Shown here: piece by piece, positions 43,365 to 52,742 of the stretch
Layout: the number at the start of each line of letters is the position of its first letter
Numbering within the stretch: position 1 is the stretch's first letter
Origin: Streptomyces sp. M41(2017)
GTDB lineage: Bacteria > Actinomycetota > Actinomycetes > Streptomycetales > Streptomycetaceae
Assembly: GCF_002078175.1 (NCBI RefSeq)
Contig: NZ_MWFK01000001.1
Span: forward strand, 2,356,001 to 2,420,000
DNA: 64,000 bases
Direction of reading: 5' to 3'
Notes under the pieces: generated by a model
Seen by the model: only the letters and a program-made list of their open reading frames with translations
Databases searched by the model: none
Told to the model about the DNA's origin: nothing
Program-made: the position numbers and the translations under genes

Positions 43365-44143
43365 GCGATGCGCCCAAACCGCATCAGAACCGGTGGAATG
43401 ACAAGTTGCCCCCAGACCGTGCCTGGAAGGGACGGGCGGGACGGACTCGGAAAGCTCTATCCGCTGAGCAGGACAAAGCGGCTGGCGGTCACCATCGGCG
43501 TCTAGTTGACCTGGGTGACGGCCGCGTGGCTTACGCCTCGGTCTCGTTGAGGATTCTGCCCAACACTCGGCGTATCCGCGCGGTACTGCGTTGGGGCGAT
43601 GGACGGAAGTCCCCGGAGCGCTACCTGGGCGAGGTCGAACATGACACTCGTGCGGCCAACCTTGCTCAGGGCTGGCGCCTGGCCTGGGATAAGGGCCTCT
43701 TGAGGGAGGAGACCTTGCCCGACAACTCGACAGCCTCGACTCCTGCGGTCCGTGCCTCCATGAGGGGCAACCGTGGTAAGGACACGAAGCCTGAGAAAGC
43801 CCTCCGGTCGCTTCTCTTCAAGGAAGGGCTCCGCTACCGGGTCCACGCACTGCCGGTCCAGGGCCTCCGGCGGAGCGTTGATGTGCTGTTCCCGAAGGCG
43901 CGAGTAGCGGTCTTCGTCGACGGCTGCTTTTGGCACGTCTGTCCGGAACATCACCGACCAGCGACCAAGAACACGGGCTTCTGGAGGGAGAAGTTCGCCG
44001 ACAACCAGCGGCGGGACGCTGAGACCAACCGGATCCTGGAGGAAGCGGGCTGGACGGTCATCAGGGCGTGGGAACACGAGGCGCCGGAGGACGTGGCCCG
44101 GCGGGTTATCTCAGCGGTCCGAGGCGTGACCGGCGCGGCGTAG
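43361..44143 (+). CDS. Vsr-like endonuclease with N-terminal extension
   Basis: 260 residues from a GTG overlapping the methyltransferase stop. Residues about 120-255 are a Vsr (very short patch repair) nuclease domain: RGNRGKDTKPEKALRSLL, Asp174 in SVDVLFP, FVDGCFWHVCPEHH and FWREKFADNQRRD. Classical Vsr is about 140 residues and nicks T:G mismatches left by 5-methylcytosine deamination. The extra ~115 N-terminal residues include a beta-rich DLGDGRVAYASVSLRI segment and could read DNA. In methyltransferase-MORC-helicase clusters such Vsr-like proteins are thought to be the restriction nuclease, so either repair or restriction is possible. Confidence 0.88.
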   Translation: MSDAPKPHQNRWNDKLPPDRAWKGRAGRTRKALSAEQDKAAGGHHRRLVDLGDGRVAYASVSLRILPNTRRIRAVLRWGDGRKSPERYLGEVEHDTRAANLAQGWRLAWDKGLLREETLPDNSTASTPAVRASMRGNRGKDTKPEKALRSLLFKEGLRYRVHALPVQGLRRSVDVLFPKARVAVFVDGCFWHVCPEHHRPATKNTGFWREKFADNQRRDAETNRILEEAGWTVIRAWEHEAPEDVARRVISAVRGVTGAA

Positions 44144-44332
44144 TTACAGCTCCTCACCGAGCAGTAGGTCATCGATGGCGTCGTTCAACCTGCGCAGAAC
44201 GATACGGCCATCACCATCGCTGTACGCGAGGATGGGACTCTCCGTATCGAGACCTGCCTCGGCGAGAATCCCCAAGGGGATCTGCACCCGGCCGCTCGCA
44301 TCGATGGTGACTTGCGCGGGTTCCCGGATCAT
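44144..44332 (-). CDS. AbrB/SpoVT-type small DNA-binding protein
   Basis: 62 residues with the swapped-hairpin fold pattern: TIDASGRVQIPLGILAEAGL, then RIVLRRL. Such proteins are antitoxins or transcription regulators. No toxin gene lies next to it, so a regulator of the two flanking transcripts is the better guess. It reads against the defence genes and ends directly at the Vsr stop; its start faces the MORC-like gene 240 bases away. Confidence 0.7.
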   Translation of the reverse strand: MIREPAQVTIDASGRVQIPLGILAEAGLDTESPILAYSDGDGRIVLRRLNDAIDDLLLGEEL

Positions 44333-44570
44333 GAGGCGAGTCTCGCACGCGTGAGGTTCAGAGGCACTCCTCGGAGCGGGGCGGCATCACCAGGGGTTTC
44401 GAGATCTTTGTCCCGCAGGTGTCGGTGGCGCCCATTAGGGTTGACGGCATGCTGATGGATGCTCCAGGAGCGTGCCTGACCCGGGCCGGCGGTGGGCAGC
44501 TTGACGCTGGTGGGCGATCTTCACGTCCCGCTTGCCAGGCATGTGATCACGACGAAGACGGGGGCCGGCC
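44333..44570. promoter_or_regulatory. Divergent promoter region, AbrB-like gene and MORC-like operon
   Basis: 238 bases without a gene between divergent starts. No consensus promoter is obvious. It is the natural place for the AbrB-like protein to act. Confidence 0.35.
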
Positions 44571-46907
44571 GTGACCGAGGACCAGTACATCAATGTCACC
44601 CCACACCCGCGGATCTTGGGTGTGCTCGGCGACATCGAGTTCTCGCACTGGCAGTGCCTGGCAGAGTTGATCGACAACTCGTTCGACGAGTTCCAGGCGG
44701 CCGGTGCGACGGTGGACCGACCCTCGGTCGCGGTCTCGCTCCCTCCGGCGAACTCGAGGCGCGCGACGGCTGAGATCACGGTGCAGGACAATGGCCGGGG
44801 CATGAGCCTGGAGGCTGTCACCAACGCCATCAGCGCGGGCTGGACGAGCAATGGCCGACACGGTTCCCTAGGCCTGTTCGGCATGGGTTTCAACATCAGC
44901 ACGGCGCGACTCGGTCGGCGTACCACAGTGCGTACTAGTCGGGCGGGTGACCCGGACTGGGTCGAGGTGACCCTGGACCTAGTGCAGATCGCCAACTCCT
45001 CCAAGTACCAGGCGCCATACCGCACGGTGCCCAAAACTAATCGTGAAGAACATGGCACTACGGTCACCATCAGCGACTTGAAGCAGGAGCAGTACGCCAC
45101 GCTCTGTCGCCCGCAGACGCAGAACGTGATCCGGGAGAAGCTCGGAGACGTCTACAGCTACCTATTGTCGGAGAAAGGCTTCCTGCTCACTCTCAATGGC
45201 AAGAAAGTAAGGCCGCGCCTGCCCTGCGTCTGGGACGAGAAGCGGACTGTCACGCGCCAGGGTGTGGAGATCCATGCGGTCCAGGAGATCGATCGCGAGC
45301 TGAGCCCCAAAAACGCCTGCATGGCTTGCGGGTATTGGAGCTCCGCCGACGCTGAGCGATGTGAGGAATGCGGGCAGGACCGCTTGGAACTGAGGGAGCG
45401 CAGGATCTGGGGTTGGATCGGGATCCAGCGGTACGTCCACCGTACCGACTACGGGCTGGACTTCCTTCGCAACGGACGAAAGATCCTCCTCAAGGACAAG
45501 CGGGTCTTCTACTGGGAAGACGAGGATGGTCTCGCCGAGGCGGATCCTGAGTACCCCATCGACTCCGGAGTCGTGAAGATGGGCCGGATTGTCGGTGAGA
45601 TCCACTGCGATCATGTCGCTCCGAACTATCAAAAGACCGCGTTTGAGTTCGAGACCGCCGAATGGCGGCAAATCCTGCGTGAGGTCCGGGGAACAAGCCC
45701 CCTGCGTCCAAAGATCGCGAAGAACCTCGGGCTGCCGGAGAACCGCAGCCCCCTTGCCTTGCTCTACGCGGGCTTCCGCCGCCAAGACCCGGGGCTCAAC
45801 TATCTGATCCCTGGTGACGGACGCAACGCTCTCCACGAGACGGCCGCTAAATGGGCCGCGCTAATGCGGAAGGGATCCGCCGAGTACCAGACCGACGAGG
45901 TGTGGTACCGCGCGGCCTACCAGCACGACAACCCGATAGCCGCGGATCCGGAACCGGGGAATGACGACATCCTCCCCGGGCTCGGCGCTGGTTTCCTTGA
46001 TCCGGATGACGAGACTGAAGGCGGGGCGGAGCCCGACACGACCACGACGGGCCAAGAGCCGCCTGAGGACGAAGCCGCACCGGTGGAGACGTTGGACCAG
46101 CGGCTCCAGCGATACCGAGATCACGCCGACCCCATCGTCGACCTGACGGGCCCGTACTACCTTGAAGACCTGGGCCGCGTGGACCTGATGGCTTGGGCGG
46201 TCAGCGGCCAGCATTTGGTCACCAAAGACGGACGGCCCGCGCCTGTGATCGTCTCGATGGTCCGAGCGCCGCAGTTGGAGGTATTCGTCGATACCGGTCA
46301 CTCGCTTTTCCGTGAATACGGGACGGATATACGTGACTTGGCACTCATCGAGGTTGCGGAGTTTATGCGAGTGCGGGCGAACAACGTGGCGATGCCCCTG
46401 AGCGAGATCGTCGCGCAGCTCAAGACCCATACCTCTAGCCCCAGGCTGACGCCGGCGGCGACGGCGGAGGAATCCGAGCGACTTCTCGAACAGGTGCGTA
46501 TCGCTATGGTGGCGCCCGTTTCGGCGAATCCTGCGGTGCACTGGCTGCTGCTCACGAAGGACGAACGAGCCGACGCCGAACGCCGGTTCGCGGTCGAGGC
46601 CGGTGGAGCATCCCCTTGGAACGACGCGATCTCCAATGGTGAATTCATCCGCTATGTCCCGGCCAGCGCCGTCATCCGCATCATCCAGGACTCCCCGGAG
46701 ACCTTCCTCGATGGGTGCGTCTTCAAGCGCGGGTACATCGCTCTAAGCGATCCCGGGGCACGAGAGCTCGTCGTAGAGCGACTGCTTAACCCTCTGGGGG
46801 ATCTCGCGCTGCTGGAACAGCACCGCCCACGCCTCGACGTCGAGGAGTTGGCCCGGATCAGGATCAGCTGCCGCCTCATCGCGCGCGACCTCGCTGACAA
46901 CACGTAG
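44571..46907 (+). CDS. MORC/MutL-like GHKL ATPase with zinc ribbon
   Basis: 778 residues from GTG 44571. The Bergerat ATP site is complete: N-box ELIDNSFDE (Asn36), DNGRGM (73-78), LGLFGMGFN (G2). A MutL/Hsp90/MORC-type transducer domain follows, then an inserted zinc ribbon with Cys250, 253, 264 and 267. The C-terminal half (about 480-778) is unassigned, with an acidic linker (PDTTTTGQEPPEDEA) before it. MORC-like ATPases in restriction-type operons are thought to clamp or loop DNA. It should dimerise on ATP binding. Ten bases separate it from the nuclease-helicase gene, so the two are co-translated partners. Confidence 0.85.
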   Translation: MTEDQYINVTPHPRILGVLGDIEFSHWQCLAELIDNSFDEFQAAGATVDRPSVAVSLPPANSRRATAEITVQDNGRGMSLEAVTNAISAGWTSNGRHGSLGLFGMGFNISTARLGRRTTVRTSRAGDPDWVEVTLDLVQIANSSKYQAPYRTVPKTNREEHGTTVTISDLKQEQYATLCRPQTQNVIREKLGDVYSYLLSEKGFLLTLNGKKVRPRLPCVWDEKRTVTRQGVEIHAVQEIDRELSPKNACMACGYWSSADAERCEECGQDRLELRERRIWGWIGIQRYVHRTDYGLDFLRNGRKILLKDKRVFYWEDEDGLAEADPEYPIDSGVVKMGRIVGEIHCDHVAPNYQKTAFEFETAEWRQILREVRGTSPLRPKIAKNLGLPENRSPLALLYAGFRRQDPGLNYLIPGDGRNALHETAAKWAALMRKGSAEYQTDEVWYRAAYQHDNPIAADPEPGNDDILPGLGAGFLDPDDETEGGAEPDTTTTGQEPPEDEAAPVETLDQRLQRYRDHADPIVDLTGPYYLEDLGRVDLMAWAVSGQHLVTKDGRPAPVIVSMVRAPQLEVFVDTGHSLFREYGTDIRDLALIEVAEFMRVRANNVAMPLSEIVAQLKTHTSSPRLTPAATAEESERLLEQVRIAMVAPVSANPAVHWLLLTKDERADAERRFAVEAGGASPWNDAISNGEFIRYVPASAVIRIIQDSPETFLDGCVFKRGYIALSDPGARELVVERLLNPLGDLALLEQHRPRLDVEELARIRISCRLIARDLADNT

Positions 46908-46917
46908 GGAGAGCGGA

Positions 46918-48576
46918 ATGCAATTCCTCGACGCCGCCTCCCTGCTGGACTCCGGACCACTGCAGTTTCCGCGTCGTATCGAGCGCCTGCTGTGGCATCT
47001 GGGCTTTTCCGATGTGTCCAACATCGACGGCTCCGGCGACGAGGGCGGTGACATTCTTGCCCTCCGCAAGGGCGAGACTTGGGTGGTCCAGTGCAAGTGG
47101 AAGCGACGCGGAGCCGTAGGAGCCGACGCGGTGGACGAGGTCGCCCGCGCCCGGGATCACTATCGCGCTCACAAGGCGGTCGTCGTCACCAACACTCGCT
47201 TCAGCCCTGGCGCTCGGCAGCGCGTGGCGAATCTGGCACGCCTAGGTCCTGGAATCCTCTTGTGGGGCGGAACAGACCTAACGACTAGTTTCGACCGGGT
47301 ACCGCCTCGCTTCGGACGAGTGACGCCTCGGCCTTATCAGGCTGAGGCACTCCAGGCGTTGACCACCGATCTCGATGCCTCTGGTCGTGCACTGCTCGTG
47401 CTGGCCACGGGCCTGGGTAAAACGGTCGTCGGAGGCGAGGTGATCGCGACGCATCTGCGACGCGCTCCCCAGGACCAGGTCCTGGTTGTCGCACACGCCA
47501 AAGACCTCGTCCAGCAACTAGAGCGGGCGCTCTGGCGACACCTTCCCAAAGACGTTCCAACACGGCTCCTCACGGGCGACACTCGTCCTGATGACCTCTC
47601 TGGTCTTACCTGCGCGACGGTCGGCTCGGCGCTGTCCGCCGCACGATTTGGATACCGTCCGGGGCTCGTCATGATCGACGAAGCCCATCACGTGGGCGAA
47701 GAAGGCCAGTACGACGAGCTGTTGGAGCTCCTCAGTTCGGCTCGCCACCTGGGCGTCACCGCGACCCCGTGGCGTGGTGATAAGCACGACATCACCCATC
47801 AGCTCGGCGCCCCCAGCTTCAGCCTGGGGATCGAGGAGGGAATGCGGCGCGGCTACCTAGCCCAGGTCGACTACCGCCTGTTCGTCGACGACATCGACTG
47901 GGACATCGTCCGCGAGGCCAGCGACCACTCATACGGACTGGCCGAACTCAACGCGAAGCTCTTCCTGCCGCAGAGAGACGAAGCAATCCGCGACGAGTTG
48001 GCTACAGCATGGGCCACCACGGCCAATCCCCGGGCCATTGTCTTCTGCCGCACCATCGAACACGCCGAGCGGCTCGCTGACATGCTGCGGCGCACCCCCC
48101 TTTGGTCAGGTGCCCTCGCTCTCCATGCGGGACTCGTCAAGAGGGAACGGCAGAACCGGCTGCTCGCCTTCCGGGCCGGCGAGGTACCCATCCTCACAGC
48201 GGTCGACATCCTCAACGAGGGCGTTGATGTGCCGGACGTGAATATCCTCTGCTTCGCACGAGTCACGCACTCCCGCCGAATTTTCGTTCAGCAGCTTGGT
48301 CGAGGGCTCCGCCTGCGCGAGGGAAAGGAGCGAGTCACGGTGTTGGATTTCGTAAGCGACCTCCGCCGCATCGCTGCCGCACTCAAGCTCAAGCGTGCGC
48401 TTGACGGGGATGGTGAGGTCGAGACCCTGGCGAAGATCACCCCGTCGAACATCGACTTCAGCGACCAGAAGGTGGCCACGCTCATGGATGAGTGGATCAA
48501 GGACGCGGCCAGTCTTGAGACCACGTACGACGAGCATCGACTCCAGTTCCCCGCCACCCGCGCCCCCCAGGAGTAA
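46918..48576 (+). CDS. Mrr-type nuclease fused to SF2 helicase
   Basis: 552 residues. Residues 1-120 form a restriction-endonuclease fold: Asp45 (GGDILAL) and Gln58-Cys-Lys60 (VQCKWKR), the Mrr-family D...QxK site. Then an SF2 helicase: Walker A ATGLGKT with Lys168, DEAH at 254-257, and motif VI QQLGRGLR. The order nuclease-helicase matches single-chain type III/IV-like restriction enzymes that translocate and cut. GGGAGAG precedes the ATG. The following 218-residue gene starts 5 bases after its stop. Confidence 0.92.
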   Translation: MQFLDAASLLDSGPLQFPRRIERLLWHLGFSDVSNIDGSGDEGGDILALRKGETWVVQCKWKRRGAVGADAVDEVARARDHYRAHKAVVVTNTRFSPGARQRVANLARLGPGILLWGGTDLTTSFDRVPPRFGRVTPRPYQAEALQALTTDLDASGRALLVLATGLGKTVVGGEVIATHLRRAPQDQVLVVAHAKDLVQQLERALWRHLPKDVPTRLLTGDTRPDDLSGLTCATVGSALSAARFGYRPGLVMIDEAHHVGEEGQYDELLELLSSARHLGVTATPWRGDKHDITHQLGAPSFSLGIEEGMRRGYLAQVDYRLFVDDIDWDIVREASDHSYGLAELNAKLFLPQRDEAIRDELATAWATTANPRAIVFCRTIEHAERLADMLRRTPLWSGALALHAGLVKRERQNRLLAFRAGEVPILTAVDILNEGVDVPDVNILCFARVTHSRRIFVQQLGRGLRLREGKERVTVLDFVSDLRRIAAALKLKRALDGDGEVETLAKITPSNIDFSDQKVATLMDEWIKDAASLETTYDEHRLQFPATRAPQE

Positions 48577-48581
48577 TCACC

Positions 48582-49238
48582 GTGGCCTTGCAGCACTTGC
48601 CTGCTCCCATTCGCGAACGCCTCCTCATCGAGATCTACCAACAGGCCAATGACCTGGACTGGGAGTTCTTGAGCAACACCGAGAAGACGAACCAGTATCG
48701 GAGATGGATCGAGGATCCCAAGGTCGGTGGAGTCCTGCTCTCCTACGGGCCGGAGAAGGACGCCAGGGTCTGGATCAAGGATGTCCCGATGAAGGAATAC
48801 GCCCGAGCGCAGGAAGGGATCGGGACCTACGTCCGCTACGCGGTAAACCGGTTCCAGGGGCCCGAGGAAATCGTCCGTGCGGCATGTGGCAGCGGCTGGG
48901 TGATGAAACCCGATTCGGTTGGAGAGAAGCCGAACCACTGCTACGCCATCGCTGGCGACGCCACTCGATACGTTTGCTGGGGCCGCGCCGGAACCTTTCG
49001 TGACCTTGTCTGGGCCGCGTTGAATGAGGCCATCGACTCGGTGGAGCGGCCCGCGATCGTCATCACGACCCGCAACGGTGAGACCGTCTCCACGGCTGAG
49101 CGTACGCGCCAGGAACGAGTGGCTCAGCGTTGTGGCGCGGACCTGCGATACCTCCACCGCGAGATGATCCCGAACCCTGATTACCTTGGAGCGGCGGGTG
49201 GCGGCCATGGTCCATCGCAACCCACCCTCATTGACTAG
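48582..49238 (+). CDS. Unrecognised 218-residue defence-operon protein
   Basis: I cannot assign a family. Starts at GTG 48582, five bases after the helicase gene, so it belongs to that operon. Soluble, rich in aromatic and charged residues (WEFLSNTEKTNQYRRW, YCHA-like segment NHCYAIAGDATRYVCWGRAG), with two Cys-containing strands in the centre and a C-terminal Gly/Pro tail. It may be a specificity or adaptor subunit; that is inference from position only. Confidence 0.8.
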   Translation: MALQHLPAPIRERLLIEIYQQANDLDWEFLSNTEKTNQYRRWIEDPKVGGVLLSYGPEKDARVWIKDVPMKEYARAQEGIGTYVRYAVNRFQGPEEIVRAACGSGWVMKPDSVGEKPNHCYAIAGDATRYVCWGRAGTFRDLVWAALNEAIDSVERPAIVITTRNGETVSTAERTRQERVAQRCGADLRYLHREMIPNPDYLGAAGGGHGPSQPTLID

Positions 49239-49445
49239 GTGCGCTGTCCGCTCCTTCAGTAACCTCAACCGCAGGCAGGCACTCGCCTGACCCCGTCGAT
49301 TGCCTGCTCGCACAGGACTTCGGCGCCTCTGAGTAGCTCGGTCAGCTTCGGGCTGTCGCCGTACTGTCGATCACGGCACTCGGATACCGGGCGAGACGAT
49401 GATCTGTGCCCGGCCGGTGGGTGGCCGCCGGGCCTAGGAGGGCGA

Positions 49446-52400
49446 GTGTCTGGAGACGGAAACCGCGCGCTTGTGGATGTCGGCTGGGCTGTGGCGGATC
49501 TGCTGCGAGGCAGCATGACAGCCAATCAGCAGCGACGGGTGATCCTCCCGTTCACCGTGCTACGCCGGATGGACTGCTTGCGCCGGTATGAGTCGGACCT
49601 GCGACTGAAAGCGACAGCTGGGGATGGTGATAGCGGTCTCGCCGACACCGCTTCGGCCGCGGTGACGGCGGGATCGGACAGGACCGGCGGCGCGCCGGAC
49701 ACCTCGGACAGCCTCGGCGACCTGCTCACTGCGGTTGACGAGACGTCGTCGGACGCCGAGTCGATGCTCGCCGAAGCGCTGGGGCGCTTTGTACAGGCGT
49801 TCTCGGCCGAGGTCGTGGAAGTACTGGATGCGTTTGAATTCGCCAATTCGGTAAGGCGGTTGGCAAGCGCGAGTGTGCTGCGCCGGGTGGTGTCCCGGTT
49901 CGCCGAATTCGACCTGAACCCTGATGTCGTCTCCGACCAGGAGATGGGGCTGGCGTACGAGGAACTGGTTTGGCGTCTCATTGACACGGCGCCGGAGGAG
50001 TCGGGCGAGCACACGAGCCCCCGGGATGTGACCAAGCTGGCCGCCGCACTGCTGCTCGGCCTAGACGCGGCGACGCTGGACCCGGCGGGCGCGCCGATCG
50101 CGGTCCATGACCCGTGTTGCGGCACCGGAGGCATGTTCACCGCCGTCGAGGACTTCCTGCGTGGCCTGGACAGTCCCCCCGAGGTGACGTTTTTCGGCCA
50201 GGAGATTAACTCGGAAAGTCGCGCCACGGCCCGTTCAGCACGCATGATGGCAGGCGCGGGTCGAACGGGCATCTTGTCCGGGAACGTCCTCAGTGACGAC
50301 AGGTACCGAGGCGAAACGTTCGACTATCTGCTGTCGAACCCTCCGTGGGGCGTGGAGTGGCGGCGGGCGCGCGACGAAGTTAAGCGCGAGGCTGAGGAGT
50401 TGGGCCATGCCGGCCGCTTCGGGGCGGGATTGCCCCGTGTCAGTGACGGCTCCTGGCTCTTCGTGCAGCACATGGTCGCCCATATGCGGCCGCCGGCCGA
50501 CGGCGGTGCCCGGGCAGCCCTCTTGTTCCCCGCCCTGGCGCTGAACCGCGGCGGTACCGGATCGGACGAGGCGAAGCTCCGGCAGTGGCTCTTGCGGAAC
50601 GACCTGCTGGAGGGTGTGGTCGCCCTGCCCGCTGATCTGTTCGTCAACACCAGTATCCCGGCGAGCCTGTGGCTGCTGTCCAACCGTAAGCCGCCCCGAC
50701 TGCGTGGGAAAGTCATCGCGTTGGATGCCCGGGGACACTTCGCGACCCTGCGACGGACGCTGGGCCGCAAACGGCGGTACCTGACCGGCCAACACATTGC
50801 CCGCCTCACCGAGCACTACGAGACCGCGTACGCCGGTAGTGCGGAGGAGACGCAGGAAGTTGACGGTGAGAGCGGGGCGTTGCTGCTCGACATCGATGAC
50901 CTCGGCTACCAGGAAGTCACGGTCGAGCGGCCGCTGCGGCAGCACTTCGAGGTGGACGACGCCACCATCACCGATGCCGAGTCCTGGCGGACACCGGCAC
51001 GTTTCGACGGAATGCCTGCCCTGGTGGGCGCTCTTCGCACGCTGAGCGGGCAGAACTGGTCTACCTGGGACGCGTTCGAGGGCGCCTTCTCCACGGCGCT
51101 GAAGAACGTAGGTCTGACGGTGGACCTCCCGCGCGTGTTGTCGCGCCGAGTGCGGCAGGCCGTGGCCGTATCGGCTCCGGATGGTGAGCCCCAGAAGGAC
51201 GAGCGCGGGCGTCCACTGCCGGATCCCGAGCTGCGGCACAAGGTGAGGGTCCCTATGGGGCAGAACGTGGACGATTTCATCGAGCGCGAGATCGCGCCCG
51301 AGTACCCGGACATATTGCGCGACCAGGTCGGCGTCGACATCGGCTACACGCTGCCCCAGGCCCCCTTCCTGGCCGGCGGACCTGGTACGGGCTTCGGGCC
51401 GCTTTCCACGGTGGCACGGCGCGTGGGAACCGTCTCACCCGGCAGGCGAGCCCCGGCGGACCTACGCCTGCTGAGCGGCAGAAACCTCCAGACGATCCCG
51501 ACAGCGGCGGAACTCACGGAGGCTCCCCGGCCAGGGCAGGCAGTGGCTGTCTGCACCGGCGGTGACGTGGTGGGACTCGGATCTAACTGGCGTTTGCTGC
51601 CAGCGGAGTTCGGGGACGCCGTGACCGCTTTGACCGTGTTGCGTCCGATCGGCAACAGCGGGCGAGCTCTGTGCGAGTGGATGCGGACCCGGGCGAGCGA
51701 AGAGGACGGCCCTTACTCGCGCTCGCGCGTGGCGATGAACTCGCCTGTACCCGTCGAGCTGATCAAGGACCCTGAGTTCAACGCCCATCTGGACGACCTC
51801 GACCACGGCAAGGCGGCACTCGCCGTCACGACCTCAAGGATCCTTCCGAACGTGTTCCAAGGCCTGCAGGCCGGCCTCGACGAGATGCGCCGTGCCGCCA
51901 TGGCCTCCGCGTACGAGGCGCGCATCATCGAAGAACTTGTCCAGCCGCTCGGGGACCCGGTCCGACGGGCCGAGTGGACCTACCCGTACCACGTGGCGGC
52001 GCTGGCCCGGCAGTACCGCATCGCCACGACACCGGCCCACCGGAAGGACGCTCTTCTGAAACTCGCGGAAGGCGTGGCGCGCTGTGTCGGGGTGCTTGCC
52101 GTCGCGGTCCAGATCCACCGTGACCAGGGCTACGTCGACCCCCTTCGTAGGAACAGATCTCTCTCGCGGGGCGGTGCGACCTTCGGGACCTGGGAGAAGC
52201 AGATCGAAGCCCTCGTCAAAGCCGGGCCTGTCCCCGAACTTCCAGAGCTGGAAGGCGCCCTGGACCCCGGTGGGGTGCTCGGAACGCTGCGCGAACTGCG
52301 CGGGATGCGGAACGATTCCAGTCACGCGAGCAGGGTGCAGCCGGAACACAAGCTGGAGCGGGAGGCAGACGCTCTCCAGCCGCTGGTCGTTGCGGCCCTG

Positions 52401-52742
52401 GAATCGGTGGGCTGGCTGTCCGCCCTCCGCTGGGAGCTGGTCGACACCTGCGCGTACACAGGCAACGGCGGATTCACCCTGATCGGGCGACGTCTCCAAG
52501 GGAGCCATCCCGACTGGGAGCCCTTCGAGCGCTCGTACCCCGACACCCTCGCCCCTGACCGCATCTACGTGGAAGGCCCCTCCTCCCCGCAGCCGTTGTC
52601 GTTGTGGCCCGTCGCACGAGCCGAGGTCTGCGAGGACTGCGACGCACGGGAGCTGTTCCTGTTCCACAAGTTCGACAAGATGAGCGGGGACATCACGCTG
52701 CGCTGCGGCAGGGACCACAAGTTCCCCCGGGACGACAGCTGA
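49446..52742 (+). CDS. HsdM-like N6-adenine DNA methyltransferase with HEPN-like and zinc-ribbon C-terminus
   Basis: 1098 residues. Residues 1-60 resemble the HsdM N-terminal helical domain (LLRGSMTANQQRRVILPFTVLRRMD). The gamma-class methyltransferase core has DPCCGTGG (from Asp222) and NPPW (from Asn298). About 430-780 may include target recognition. Residues about 850-1000 are helical and contain R955-N-D-S-S-H960, the R-x4-H motif of HEPN nucleases, followed by a C-terminal zinc module (C1062, C1065, C1087, H1091). HsdM is usually about 500 residues, so this is a large fusion. It could be the DISARM-type methyltransferase replacing DrmMI, or an all-in-one enzyme with an RNA-cutting tail. 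GTG start at 49446. Confidence 0.85.
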   Translation: MSGDGNRALVDVGWAVADLLRGSMTANQQRRVILPFTVLRRMDCLRRYESDLRLKATAGDGDSGLADTASAAVTAGSDRTGGAPDTSDSLGDLLTAVDETSSDAESMLAEALGRFVQAFSAEVVEVLDAFEFANSVRRLASASVLRRVVSRFAEFDLNPDVVSDQEMGLAYEELVWRLIDTAPEESGEHTSPRDVTKLAAALLLGLDAATLDPAGAPIAVHDPCCGTGGMFTAVEDFLRGLDSPPEVTFFGQEINSESRATARSARMMAGAGRTGILSGNVLSDDRYRGETFDYLLSNPPWGVEWRRARDEVKREAEELGHAGRFGAGLPRVSDGSWLFVQHMVAHMRPPADGGARAALLFPALALNRGGTGSDEAKLRQWLLRNDLLEGVVALPADLFVNTSIPASLWLLSNRKPPRLRGKVIALDARGHFATLRRTLGRKRRYLTGQHIARLTEHYETAYAGSAEETQEVDGESGALLLDIDDLGYQEVTVERPLRQHFEVDDATITDAESWRTPARFDGMPALVGALRTLSGQNWSTWDAFEGAFSTALKNVGLTVDLPRVLSRRVRQAVAVSAPDGEPQKDERGRPLPDPELRHKVRVPMGQNVDDFIEREIAPEYPDILRDQVGVDIGYTLPQAPFLAGGPGTGFGPLSTVARRVGTVSPGRRAPADLRLLSGRNLQTIPTAAELTEAPRPGQAVAVCTGGDVVGLGSNWRLLPAEFGDAVTALTVLRPIGNSGRALCEWMRTRASEEDGPYSRSRVAMNSPVPVELIKDPEFNAHLDDLDHGKAALAVTTSRILPNVFQGLQAGLDEMRRAAMASAYEARIIEELVQPLGDPVRRAEWTYPYHVAALARQYRIATTPAHRKDALLKLAEGVARCVGVLAVAVQIHRDQGYVDPLRRNRSLSRGGATFGTWEKQIEALVKAGPVPELPELEGALDPGGVLGTLRELRGMRNDSSHASRVQPEHKLEREADALQPLVVAALESVGWLSALRWELVDTCAYTGNGGFTLIGRRLQGSHPDWEPFERSYPDTLAPDRIYVEGPSSPQPLSLWPVARAEVCEDCDARELFLFHKFDKMSGDITLRCGRDHKFPRDDS

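Noticed and set aside
44571..46907. DrmE of class 2 DISARM
   Set aside because: The intact GHKL motifs identify a MORC/MutL-like ATPase, which is not what I know of DrmE.
46918..48576. DrmD of class 1 DISARM
   Set aside because: DrmD is a large SNF2-type helicase; this is a 552-residue DEAH helicase with an Mrr nuclease domain.
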